From contig CALEPX010000104.1 in the NCBI GenBank assembly GCA_937911045.1, forward strand, positions 1 through 17,782: a DNA stretch of 17,782 nt. Reading direction: 5' to 3'. The notes under the pieces were generated by a model that made no database searches, was not told where the DNA came from, and saw only the letters and a list, made by a program, of their open reading frames with translations. Shown piece by piece: positions 7,732 to 14,821 of this stretch. The translations under genes and the position numbers were made by a program. Source of the DNA: an uncultured Fretibacterium sp. (lineage in GTDB: Bacteria; Synergistota; Synergistia; Synergistales; Aminobacteriaceae). Position 1 is the stretch's first letter. The number at the start of each line of letters is the position of its first letter.

Positions 7732-8955
7732 TCATTCCCCTTCAGATATTTTCTCAATTATAGCGCATGTCTTGGCTGATAATAACATAACCGGACTTCG
7801 CGCCCTCATAAGCGATTCTCCCTCACTTATCAAAACTTGCTTGGCTGTGAAATTCTCCCAACGTTTCATAATCGCAGCTCCCGTAACGAAACTCTCAAGC
7901 GTCACGCACTCGACTAACACACGAATATTCGCGCCGAGATTTTTCACGAAACCCAGAATTTCGCATAACTCGCCGCCATTTCCCCCGATGAAAACATGTG
8001 TCGGGATTGGCAAATCTCGAAGAATTTCGCTGGCTCTGGAATTGTGAATCGCGATATTATGCACGTGGAATTTCCGGATATTTTCGCGAATGATTCTTGC
8101 GGATTCGACTTTGCAATCTACAGCGTGAATTTCGCAGTCAGGATTTTCGAGCGCAACACTGATACTAATGCTGCCAGTTCCCGCGCCAATGTCCCAGAGA
8201 ATCGAATCGTCACAAATTCCCAAATCGTCCAGAATTATCGAACGCAAATTCCGGTTCGTAATCTTCACACGCGAATCCCTGACAAAATCCTCGTCACGCA
8301 ATCTCGTTCTCGGGAATGTGTACGGATCAAGATTGCGAATCATCATCAACGAGTTACTCGCAAAAATTTTCCCGGAAAAATCCGACGCTGCTCCCGAAAA
8401 TATTCTCTCAGATTCCAGGCTAAGATTCTCGCCGATAATAATCTCCAGATTTTCCATAGCCAGCAATTCACGACAGATTTTCTCCGGAGAATTTACGCCG
8501 TCGCAGAAAAATATCACGAGCCTGTTACGTTCGATTTCATTCAGCAATTTCACGCCCGAAACTTCTCGCCCATGTCCTGAAATTATCTTCGCGTCGTGCC
8601 AAGTCTCGCAAAATTTCGCGCACAAAACTTGTAACGAGCTTATCCCCGGCAAAACTCGCAAATTCACGTCCGGAAATTTCCGCTTAACGAACGGCATCAA
8701 ACTGAAAATTCCCGGATCTCCCGAAACTAGCAGCAAAATTCTCTCGTGAACAGCCAGAATTTCCCGGAATAATTTCTCGAGATTACGCATATTTCTGAAA
8801 TCAGCAAGTTCAATAAAATTCGCATTCTCCGGGATCAAATTCACTCTGCTTTTGTGAGCGATTACACATTCAGCGTTTTTCAGCGCGTCCATGACTTCAG
8901 GCGTTAGAAAATTTTCAGAGCCTGCACCAGTTCCTGCGATTATAATTTCACTCAT
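7732..8955 (-). CDS. cbiET: Cobalt-precorrin-7 C5,15-methyltransferase (decarboxylating), CbiE-CbiT fusion
   Basis: A 407-residue bifunctional enzyme (CobL-like) of the anaerobic cobalamin pathway. It adds methyl groups at C5 and C15 of the corrin ring and decarboxylates the C12 acetate. The CbiE half (about 1-208) shows the tetrapyrrole methylase start IIIAGTGAGS and the SGDPG motif (78-82). The CbiT half (about 212-400) has the SAM-binding motif DIGAGTG (255-261) and an acidic VD after the next strand. The frame is open upstream to 8997, but ATG 8955 is chosen. There the protein starts MSEIIIAG as the family does, the ATG overlaps the cbiD stop by 8 bases, and AAGGGG lies at 8968-8973. Fused and split forms of CbiE and CbiT both occur in nature. 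Confidence 0.92.
   Translation of the reverse strand: MSEIIIAGTGAGSENFLTPEVMDALKNAECVIAHKSRVNLIPENANFIELADFRNMRNLEKLFREILAVHERILLLVSGDPGIFSLMPFVKRKFPDVNLRVLPGISSLQVLCAKFCETWHDAKIISGHGREVSGVKLLNEIERNRLVIFFCDGVNSPEKICRELLAMENLEIIIGENLSLESERIFSGAASDFSGKIFASNSLMMIRNLDPYTFPRTRLRDEDFVRDSRVKITNRNLRSIILDDLGICDDSILWDIGAGTGSISISVALENPDCEIHAVDCKVESARIIRENIRKFHVHNIAIHNSRASEILRDLPIPTHVFIGGNGGELCEILGFVKNLGANIRVLVECVTLESFVTGAAIMKRWENFTAKQVLISEGESLMRARSPVMLLSAKTCAIIEKISEGE
7737..7742 (-). promoter_or_regulatory. Ribosome binding site deciding the wzm TTG start
   Basis: AAGGGG on the minus strand inside the last codons of cbiET, 8 bases before the TTG at 7728. It is the strongest site near the permease start and favours TTG over the later ATG. 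Confidence 0.6.
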
Positions 8956-9994
8956 TTCCAAATATTGCCCCTTCGTGATCCAAAAATATCGCTGCAAATT
9001 CGACGTTACTAACCCGTTCGCGACATTTTCTGCAAACTGCTTCGGAAATATTCTGCCAGAATTTCGCGTATGATTCTTGATCCAGTTTTTGCGCGATGAT
9101 TCTCAGAGCTTCGTCCGTCAGATTGCAATCGTAAATTTCGCGGATTAATTCGTAATCTGCTCCCAAAATTGCCAAGTGCGTACACAGAACTTCGATTCGT
9201 GAGTCCGAGACTTTGCTGTGAGTGTTGAAATTTCCCGCGGCGATTTTCAGGAGCTTTCCCGGATGTCCAGCCAAGATTATTCTCGCAAAACCCAATTTAG
9301 CAGCTTCATCAATCACGAATCCGGCGTAATTTCCGGCTTGAATGATATTTCGGGATTGAAGATTTCGCGCTTTCCTGAGAGATTTTTCGCCCAAATTCCC
9401 GAATGTCAAAAAAATTTCGCGATATTCGAGTGCGTGTATCATGTTGAGTTCGAGCCTGAGCGATTCCAGATAAGCTTTCTCGTCCCATGCGCGCACAACT
9501 CCGGACGTTCCCAAAATCGACAAGCCTCCGACAATTCCTAATCTTGCGTTGAACGTGTGTTTTGCAATTTCTGAGCCGTTCGGAATGGAAATCTTCACGA
9601 TTATTTCTTCAACAGGAAAAATTTCCCGGATCGAATTTGCGATCATGATTCTTGGCACAGGATTTATCGCAGGTTCACCGACAGGAATTTTCAGCCCGGG
9701 CAGCGTAACAATTCCGACACCTTCGCCAGCCTGGAAAAATATTTCGCCGGATTTTCCCGTGAATGTCAGAGCCGAAATAATCGTCAATCCGTGCGTAACG
9801 TCATGAGCTTTATCATCGCCGGAATCTTTCACGACCCCGAACGAATCGCCAATCCTGAAGACTTCAAGACAAAATTCGCGCCCTTCGAGATTTTTCACGC
9901 ACACTCGCGCAGGAATTTCGCCTGATTTCGCAAATATAGCCGCAGCTTTTGACGCAGCCGCCGCACATGTTCCAGTTGTTACGCCCTCTCGCAA
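8948..9994 (-). CDS. cbiD: Cobalt-precorrin-5B C1-methyltransferase CbiD
   Basis: A 348-residue enzyme of the anaerobic corrin pathway that methylates C1 of cobalt-precorrin-5B with SAM. The diagnostic N-terminus REGVTTGTCAAAASKAA (residues 2-18) matches the R-x-G-x-TTGTCA-AAA-KAA hallmark of CbiD. Internal Gly-rich motifs and the length fit the family. The start is TTG at 9994, one base after the cbiC stop. No ATG or GTG exists in frame between the upstream stop and the hallmark motif, so TTG is the only reasonable start. No good ribosome site is visible, which suggests translational coupling with cbiC. The 3' end overlaps cbiET by 8 bases. Confidence 0.93.
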   Translation of the reverse strand: MREGVTTGTCAAAASKAAAIFAKSGEIPARVCVKNLEGREFCLEVFRIGDSFGVVKDSGDDKAHDVTHGLTIISALTFTGKSGEIFFQAGEGVGIVTLPGLKIPVGEPAINPVPRIMIANSIREIFPVEEIIVKISIPNGSEIAKHTFNARLGIVGGLSILGTSGVVRAWDEKAYLESLRLELNMIHALEYREIFLTFGNLGEKSLRKARNLQSRNIIQAGNYAGFVIDEAAKLGFARIILAGHPGKLLKIAAGNFNTHSKVSDSRIEVLCTHLAILGADYELIREIYDCNLTDEALRIIAQKLDQESYAKFWQNISEAVCRKCRERVSNVEFAAIFLDHEGAIFGNE

Positions 9995-9995
9995 A

Positions 9996-10646
9996 TTACA
10001 GCCCGTACAAAATCGCGTTCACAATCGCACACGCAACAGTTGAGCCGCCTTTGTTACCGCGAGAAATTATTTTCGGGATATTTGCCAGAGTTTCGAGAAA
10101 ATTTTTCGCCTCAATTACGTTCACGAATCCGACCGGAACACCGATTATTAACGCCGGATTTGCAGCCTTTTCCTGAACGAGTTCGCATAATCTGATCAGA
10201 GCTGTTGGAGCGTTGCCGATTGCGTAAATTGCGTTTGGGAATTTTTCCGCAGCGTGTTCGATATTTACGATTGCACGAGTGATTTTGCGTTCCTGAGCTT
10301 CGAGTTTTATTTCCGGACTTGACGAATCACAATATATTTCGATGCCGAATTTCTGAGCAATACTCTTGTTGATTCCGGATTTGAGCATTTCCGTGTCAGT
10401 TACGATTGCGTGATTTTTCCCTGCCCTGAGAATTTCGCGCGTATTAAAAATTACGTTTTCCGTGAAAGACAAATTTTCCAGAAAATCAAAATCCGCCGTC
10501 GCATGAATAACCCGTTTGATAATATCCAGATTTTCGCGCTGACCTGAATATTTCCCCGAGATTTTTGCGTGAATAATCTGCAAGCTTTGATTTTCGATTG
10601 CGTTTGGGTCAGTGATTACATGTGAGAGAATTTGTGAATTTTGCAT
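9996..10646 (-). CDS. cbiC: Cobalt-precorrin-8 methylmutase CbiC
   Basis: A 216-residue mutase that moves a methyl group from C11 to C12 of the corrin ring, giving cobyrinic acid. The R-V-I-H-A-T-A-D-F-D-F motif carries the catalytic His48. A C-terminal RGNKGGSTVACAIVNA segment matches the conserved R/N-K-GGS-x-VA end of the family. It is the first gene of the minus-strand run, preceded by only 93 bases shared with divergent argG. That gap is too short for a full cobalamin riboswitch (about 200 bases), so control by such an element is unlikely here. The ribosome site is weak (an AGG about 11 bases before the ATG). Confidence 0.93.
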   Translation of the reverse strand: MQNSQILSHVITDPNAIENQSLQIIHAKISGKYSGQRENLDIIKRVIHATADFDFLENLSFTENVIFNTREILRAGKNHAIVTDTEMLKSGINKSIAQKFGIEIYCDSSSPEIKLEAQERKITRAIVNIEHAAEKFPNAIYAIGNAPTALIRLCELVQEKAANPALIIGVPVGFVNVIEAKNFLETLANIPKIISRGNKGGSTVACAIVNAILYGL

Positions 10647-10739
10647 GTTTAACGATACCTGAATTATAATTTTCTGAATGATGCAGCGATGCTATTATAT
10701 ATTTTTGCAAATTATTTTGAAAGGAATGATTCACACATT
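10647..10739. promoter_or_regulatory. Divergent promoter region between cbiC and argG
   Basis: The palindromic AATTATAATT at 10662-10671 offers a TATAAT on the minus strand (10663-10668), whose transcript would start about 10 bases before the cbiC ATG. For argG the best -10-like box is TATTAT at 10693-10698. Neither has a clear -35 hexamer. An AAAGGA at 10720-10725 lies 14 bases before the argG ATG. I see no riboswitch-like fold or operator. Confidence 0.4.
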
Positions 10740-11972
10740 ATGCCTGAGAAAAAAGGCAAGGCTGTATTAGCTTACAGCGGCGGACTTGATACTTCAGTTG
10801 CGGTTATGTGGCTGACTGAACAGGGCTACGACGTTATCACAATGACTGCTGACGTTGGACAGCGTAATGTTGATTTGCAGGCGGCAAAATCCAAAGCTCT
10901 TCACAGTGGCGCGATCAAAGCGTATATATTCGACCTGAAGAAAACTTTCGTCGAGAATTACGTTTACCCGTCACTCAAAGCAAACGCAATGTATCAGGGC
11001 ACGTACCCGTTAGTTTCGGCTCTGTCACGACCGTTGATTGCGAAAACTCTCGTTGATATTGCGAACAAAGAAGGTGCTGTGGCAGTTGCTCACGGTTGTA
11101 CGGGCAAAGGTCAGGATCAGGTTCGTATCGAAGTCTGCGCAACGGCACTGAATCCGAATATAAAAGTTTTAGCACCGGTTCGAGATTGGCATTTCTCGCG
11201 CGAAGTCGAGATGGAATACGCGGCTAAACACGGAATCCCGGTCAAAGCTACGGTCAGTTCACCGTACAGCACCGATGATAATTTATGGGGACGTTCGATT
11301 GAATGCGGAATGCTCGAAGATCCTTGGAACGAACCTCCGGAAGACGCTTACGAAATGACAGCGAATCCTCTCGAAGCTCCAGATAATCCGGAATTTGTCG
11401 AGATAACTTTTGAGAACGGGATTCCGGTTGCATTGAACGGCGACAGAATGCACGGTGTGGAATTAATCCAGAAGCTCAACCAGATTGCGGGCAAACATGC
11501 TGTCGGACGAATCGACATGATCGAGGACAGACTCGTTGGCTTCAAATCGCGCGAAGTTTACGAATGCCCAGGCTCGACAACGTTGCTTGCTGCACATCGT
11601 GCGATGGAAACTTTGACGCTTGACAAACAAGTCCTGAAATCAAAACGTGAACTCGAAACAAGATTCGCTGAATTAACTTACGAAGGCTACTGGTTCTCAC
11701 CGCTGCGTGACGCGATCAATGCGTTCGTGAATGACACTCAGCGTTACGTGAACGGAACTGTGAAAATTCGATTATTCAAAGGTCAGGCTACAGTTCGAGG
11801 GCTGAAGACTTCCAAGAGCATTTACAGGCACGATCTCGCGACATATTCCGAGGGCGACACGTTCGATCATTCGGCAGCGGTCGGCTTTATAAATATTTGG
11901 GGATTACCAGTCAGAACTTGGACATCAACTTGGCCGAGACAGGACGCAGCAGAAATTCCAATCGAAGCATAA
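10740..11972 (+). CDS. argG: Argininosuccinate synthase
   Basis: A 410-residue cytoplasmic enzyme that joins citrulline and aspartate with ATP to give argininosuccinate, the penultimate step of arginine synthesis. The PP-loop AYSGGLDTSVAV lies at residues 11-22. The family blocks TADVGQ, G-x-T-G-K-G-x-D-Q-V-R and SPYSTDDNLWGRSIE follow in order, and the length is normal. The frame is open back to 10689. ATG 10740 is chosen because the protein then starts MPEKKGKAVLAYSGG in the usual way; the AAAGGA ribosome site is somewhat far (14 bases). No other arg gene is in the window, so the gene appears to stand alone. Confidence 0.96.
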   Translation: MPEKKGKAVLAYSGGLDTSVAVMWLTEQGYDVITMTADVGQRNVDLQAAKSKALHSGAIKAYIFDLKKTFVENYVYPSLKANAMYQGTYPLVSALSRPLIAKTLVDIANKEGAVAVAHGCTGKGQDQVRIEVCATALNPNIKVLAPVRDWHFSREVEMEYAAKHGIPVKATVSSPYSTDDNLWGRSIECGMLEDPWNEPPEDAYEMTANPLEAPDNPEFVEITFENGIPVALNGDRMHGVELIQKLNQIAGKHAVGRIDMIEDRLVGFKSREVYECPGSTTLLAAHRAMETLTLDKQVLKSKRELETRFAELTYEGYWFSPLRDAINAFVNDTQRYVNGTVKIRLFKGQATVRGLKTSKSIYRHDLATYSEGDTFDHSAAVGFINIWGLPVRTWTSTWPRQDAAEIPIEA

Positions 11973-12128
11973 ATTCGCACTGGCACTCAAACAAAAGAAT
12001 CGCTCAGGGTCTTGTGTTTTTATTCGAGATCGTGGGCGATATTTTTTTGCCGGATACTAAATTAAATCGCGAAAATAAATTATAATAACGCTTATACATA
12101 ACGGAATTTGTAACAGGAGGAGTTTAGT
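11973..12128 (+). promoter_or_regulatory. argG-galU intergenic region: weak terminator and galU -10 box
   Basis: A small ATCG-TGGG-CGAT hairpin followed by seven T (12029-12048) could end argG transcription, but the stem is only 4 bases, so this is weak. A perfect TATAAT at 12081-12086 is the likely -10 box of galU; no good -35 was found at normal spacing. The rest is AT-rich with no gene. Confidence 0.4.
12115..12120 (+). promoter_or_regulatory. Ribosome binding site deciding the galU TTG start
   Basis: A perfect AGGAGG, 8 bases before TTG 12129 and 14 bases before an in-frame GTG at 12135. The spacing favours TTG as the start. Confidence 0.75.
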
Positions 12129-13007
12129 TTGAACGTGAAAAAATGTCTGTTTCCGGTTGCCGGTTTGGGAACGAGATTTTTGCCGGTAACTAAGGAACTT
12201 GCGAAGGAAATGCTGCCACTTGTGAATCGTCCGATAATTTCCTACGGTGTTGAAGAAGCTTTGTCATCCGGCTGCGACGAAATCATCATGATAACCGGGC
12301 GCGCTAAACGTTCGATTGAGAATTATTTTGACAGGTCGTTCGAGCTTGAAAATCTGCTGAAATCCCGCGGCAAAGAAGAACTGTATAATCTCATGCTCAA
12401 GATCTCAAACATGGCGGAAATATTATACATTCGTCAACGTGAGCCTCTCGGACTTGGTCACGCCGTTTTATGCTGCGAGCCTGTGTGCCAAAACGAGTTT
12501 TTCTGTGTAGCGTTGCCAGATGACGTTTTCATAAATCCGGATGATCCAGTTCTTGCGCAACTCAAGAGAGTTCACGCTAAAATGGGCGGAAGTGTAATCG
12601 CTCTCGAAAAAGTCCCTCACGATGAAGTCTATCGCTACGGAATCGCTGTAAGTCAATTCGAAGTCGAACCCGGAGTTCACAAGATAATAGACATGGTCGA
12701 GAAACCTAAACCCGAAGATGCTCCGAGTAATCTTGCAATAATGGGACGATATATTTTATCACCGACAATTTTCCCGATATTAGCTCAACAGAAAGCCGGA
12801 ATCGGTGGCGAAATTCAATTAACGGACGCTCTGAAAATTCTTGCCTCACAAGAACCAGTTTGGGGAGTTCTCTACAAAGGCAAACGCTTCGACTGCGGAA
12901 CTCAGAAAGGCTGGCTCAGTGCGAACGTGAAACTTGCTCTCGAAGATCCGGATTTGAGACCGGTAATTCTTGACGCTGTGAAAAATTTTGAGGGAAGTGC
13001 TTCATAA
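12129..13007 (+). CDS. galU: UTP-glucose-1-phosphate uridylyltransferase
   Basis: A 292-residue cytoplasmic enzyme that makes UDP-glucose from UTP and glucose-1-phosphate, supplying sugar for LPS, other glycans and galactose metabolism. The nucleotide-binding motif GLGTRFLPVTKELAKEMLP is at residues 12-30. TGRAKRSIE follows, then REPLGLGHAVLC (104-115) and the metal-binding LPDD (129-132), all as in GalU. Translation starts at TTG after a perfect AGGAGG. The stop overlaps the next start in TAATG, so the STAS gene is probably co-translated. UDP-glucose could feed the glycan moved by Wzm/Wzt, but that is inference. Confidence 0.93.
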   Translation: MNVKKCLFPVAGLGTRFLPVTKELAKEMLPLVNRPIISYGVEEALSSGCDEIIMITGRAKRSIENYFDRSFELENLLKSRGKEELYNLMLKISNMAEILYIRQREPLGLGHAVLCCEPVCQNEFFCVALPDDVFINPDDPVLAQLKRVHAKMGGSVIALEKVPHDEVYRYGIAVSQFEVEPGVHKIIDMVEKPKPEDAPSNLAIMGRYILSPTIFPILAQQKAGIGGEIQLTDALKILASQEPVWGVLYKGKRFDCGTQKGWLSANVKLALEDPDLRPVILDAVKNFEGSAS

Positions 13008-13306
13008 TGGAATTTTTCAAGTCCAATAACGGAACTGAAGCAAGTGTCATTCTCGACAAAAAACTCAGCGCAGTAACAGCCGATACACTCGAAAATGAAC
13101 TCAAGAGATTCTTAGTCGGTGTGAAAAAATTTACGGTTGACATGTCAAAGCTCGAATATATTTCTTCTGCTGGGCTGCGAGTTTTGCTCAAGGCTCAGAA
13201 ACTCATGAAAACTCAGGGCAAAATGACCGTGAAAAACGCCGTGCCTGAAGTCAGGAAAATTTTCGAGACAACGGGCTTCGACGAAATACTGGAACTCGAC
13301 GTGTAA
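13007..13306 (+). CDS. STAS-domain protein, anti-sigma factor antagonist type
   Basis: A 99-residue single STAS domain. It contains the S-K-L-E-Y-I-S-S-A-G-L-R-V-L-L segment (47-61), typical of SpoIIAA/RsbV-like anti-anti-sigma factors. By alignment with the D-S-S/T-G loop of those proteins, Ser54 is the expected phosphorylation site, with Ser53 in the place of the Asp. Such proteins bind a serine kinase anti-sigma factor in a phosphorylation-controlled partner switch. No kinase or PP2C phosphatase gene is near, so the partner is unknown. Its ATG shares one base with the galU stop, and an AGGGA lies 11 bases upstream. STAS domains also occur in other signalling roles, so the exact job is open. 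Confidence 0.85.
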   Translation: MEFFKSNNGTEASVILDKKLSAVTADTLENELKRFLVGVKKFTVDMSKLEYISSAGLRVLLKAQKLMKTQGKMTVKNAVPEVRKIFETTGFDEILELDV

Positions 13307-13313
13307 AAAAATC

Positions 13314-13342
13314 CCCGATTCACGAACCAATCGCGAGTCGGG
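13314..13342. terminator. Terminator between the STAS gene and gatB
   Basis: The arms CCCGATTC (13314-13321) and GAGTCGGG (13335-13342) form an 8-base stem with one G-T pair. On the minus strand it is followed by a run of T (complement of A at 13305-13311), a strong end for the gatCAB transcript. On the plus strand the T tract (AGTTTGTGT) is weaker, but it may still serve galU-STAS. Confidence 0.75.
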
Positions 13343-13353
13343 AGTTTGTGTAA

Positions 13354-14820
13354 TTACGCCTGCAAGATTTTTTCCAGAGTTTGCGAGACTTCCTGTGGTT
13401 TAGCCTGACCTTTGACTTCCTTCATGACAAGCCCCTGTAAAAATTTCAGTTTTTTGCCTTTCGTATCGCGTCCGGATTTTATCTCGTCGAGTACGTCGGG
13501 ATTCGCTGCAATTACGTTCTTGATGATTTCCTCCAGCATGTTTCCGGCAACGCCGCCTTCAGAAATTCCGCAACTCTTCACAGCCTCGTCAATTCCGCAA
13601 TTATTCGCAGACATGTAATCAAAAACTTCTTTGGCTTGAGTCGTCGATAATTTTCCGCCATCGATTTTCGCAATCAAATTCGTGAGAGTTTCCGGAGTGA
13701 TTACGAAATCTGCAACTTTACGGATCTGCTTCTCATTCATCACGCGCAAAACTTCCGTTCTGACCCAGTGAGCAGCTCGAACAGGATTCGCTCCAGCTTT
13801 CACACACGCCTCGAAATAATCCGACAGGTCTTTCACGTCCGTCAAGAAATCCGCAACTTCCTGAGGCAGTTTGTAATCCTGAACATAACGCTTAGCTCTG
13901 ACATCGGGCATTTCCGGCATCATCGACGTAACACGATCAATCCAAGCCTGATCGATTATTAACGGCGGCAAATCCGGCTCAACGATAAATTTCCGGTAAA
14001 ATTCTTTCACACGTGAAGCAGTCGTCACACCTTTAGCGTCATTCCAGTGTCGTGTTTCCTGCAAAACTTCCCCGCCTGAGAGCATTATCTTTTTCTGACG
14101 TTTGATCTCGTATTCAATCGCGCGTTCGAGTGCATGGAACGAATTCATGTTCTTGACTTCAACTTTGCGCCCCCAGCGACCATCTGAACATTTCATCGAA
14201 ACATTCGCGTCAAATCTCATCATGCCCTTCTCAAGCTCAACGTCCGAAGCTCCGGAATAAATCACTCTGCGTCTCAAAGTCGTAACGTATTCGACAGCTT
14301 CTTTTGCCGACGATACGTCCGGTTCAGAAACTATTTCGGCTAAAGGCATTCCCGAACGGTTATAATCAACGAACGAAATTGCAGCTCCTTCAAGTCTCCC
14401 GTCCGAGGCACTGTGATGCAAACTTCCGACATCTTCTTCCAAGTGCAGGTGATTCACGCGGATTTTTTTCAAATTTCCGTTTGCGTCATGAACTTCGATA
14501 AATCCCTGAGCGACTATCGGCAAATCACACTGGCTAATCTGGTGTCCCTTGGGCAAATCCGGGTAGAAATACGACTTCCTGAAGAATAACGACTTCGGCT
14601 GAACTGTGCAATTCAACGCAAGTCCTGCCAACATGCCTTTCTCAACGACCTGATGATTCAATCTCGGCAGCGATCCGGGCAAACCCATGCACACCGGACA
14701 GACATGCGTATTCGGTTCAACGTCTGTATTCGTCGAACATGAGCAGAATATTTTCGTGTCGGTCTTTAACCTGATATGAATCTCAATGCCAATTACGGGC
14801 GTAAAAATTAATTCTGACAT
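13354..14820 (-). CDS. gatB: Asp-tRNA(Asn)/Glu-tRNA(Gln) amidotransferase subunit B
   Basis: The 488-residue tRNA-binding and kinase subunit of GatCAB. It activates the mischarged Glu or Asp on the tRNA so that ammonia from GatA can complete Gln- or Asn-tRNA. GIEIHIRLKT near the start and the zinc Cys set C26, C28, C41, C44 are present. So are KSYFYPDLPKG-type, HLEEDVG and FVDYNRSG-P-L-EIV blocks. The tail domain is intact. The usual Y-R-Y-F-P-E-P-D stretch instead reads YRKFIVEPDLPPL (275-287) with a shortened lead-in. ATG 14820 is chosen over an upstream in-frame start at 14859 inside gatA, because GGAGG lies 11 bases before it and it follows the gatA stop by one base. Confidence 0.94.
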   Translation of the reverse strand: MSELIFTPVIGIEIHIRLKTDTKIFCSCSTNTDVEPNTHVCPVCMGLPGSLPRLNHQVVEKGMLAGLALNCTVQPKSLFFRKSYFYPDLPKGHQISQCDLPIVAQGFIEVHDANGNLKKIRVNHLHLEEDVGSLHHSASDGRLEGAAISFVDYNRSGMPLAEIVSEPDVSSAKEAVEYVTTLRRRVIYSGASDVELEKGMMRFDANVSMKCSDGRWGRKVEVKNMNSFHALERAIEYEIKRQKKIMLSGGEVLQETRHWNDAKGVTTASRVKEFYRKFIVEPDLPPLIIDQAWIDRVTSMMPEMPDVRAKRYVQDYKLPQEVADFLTDVKDLSDYFEACVKAGANPVRAAHWVRTEVLRVMNEKQIRKVADFVITPETLTNLIAKIDGGKLSTTQAKEVFDYMSANNCGIDEAVKSCGISEGGVAGNMLEEIIKNVIAANPDVLDEIKSGRDTKGKKLKFLQGLVMKEVKGQAKPQEVSQTLEKILQA

Positions 14821-14821
14821 T

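Noticed and set aside
7996..8749. Two long overlapping plus-strand frames (about 190 residues each)
   Set aside because: They lie antisense within cbiET. They are Ser/Arg/Asn-rich with no domain or ribosome site, as expected for mirror frames of a GAA/ATT-rich gene.
10647..10739. Cobalamin riboswitch upstream of cbiC
   Set aside because: Only 93 bases are available and no conserved B12-box-like sequence or suitable fold was seen.
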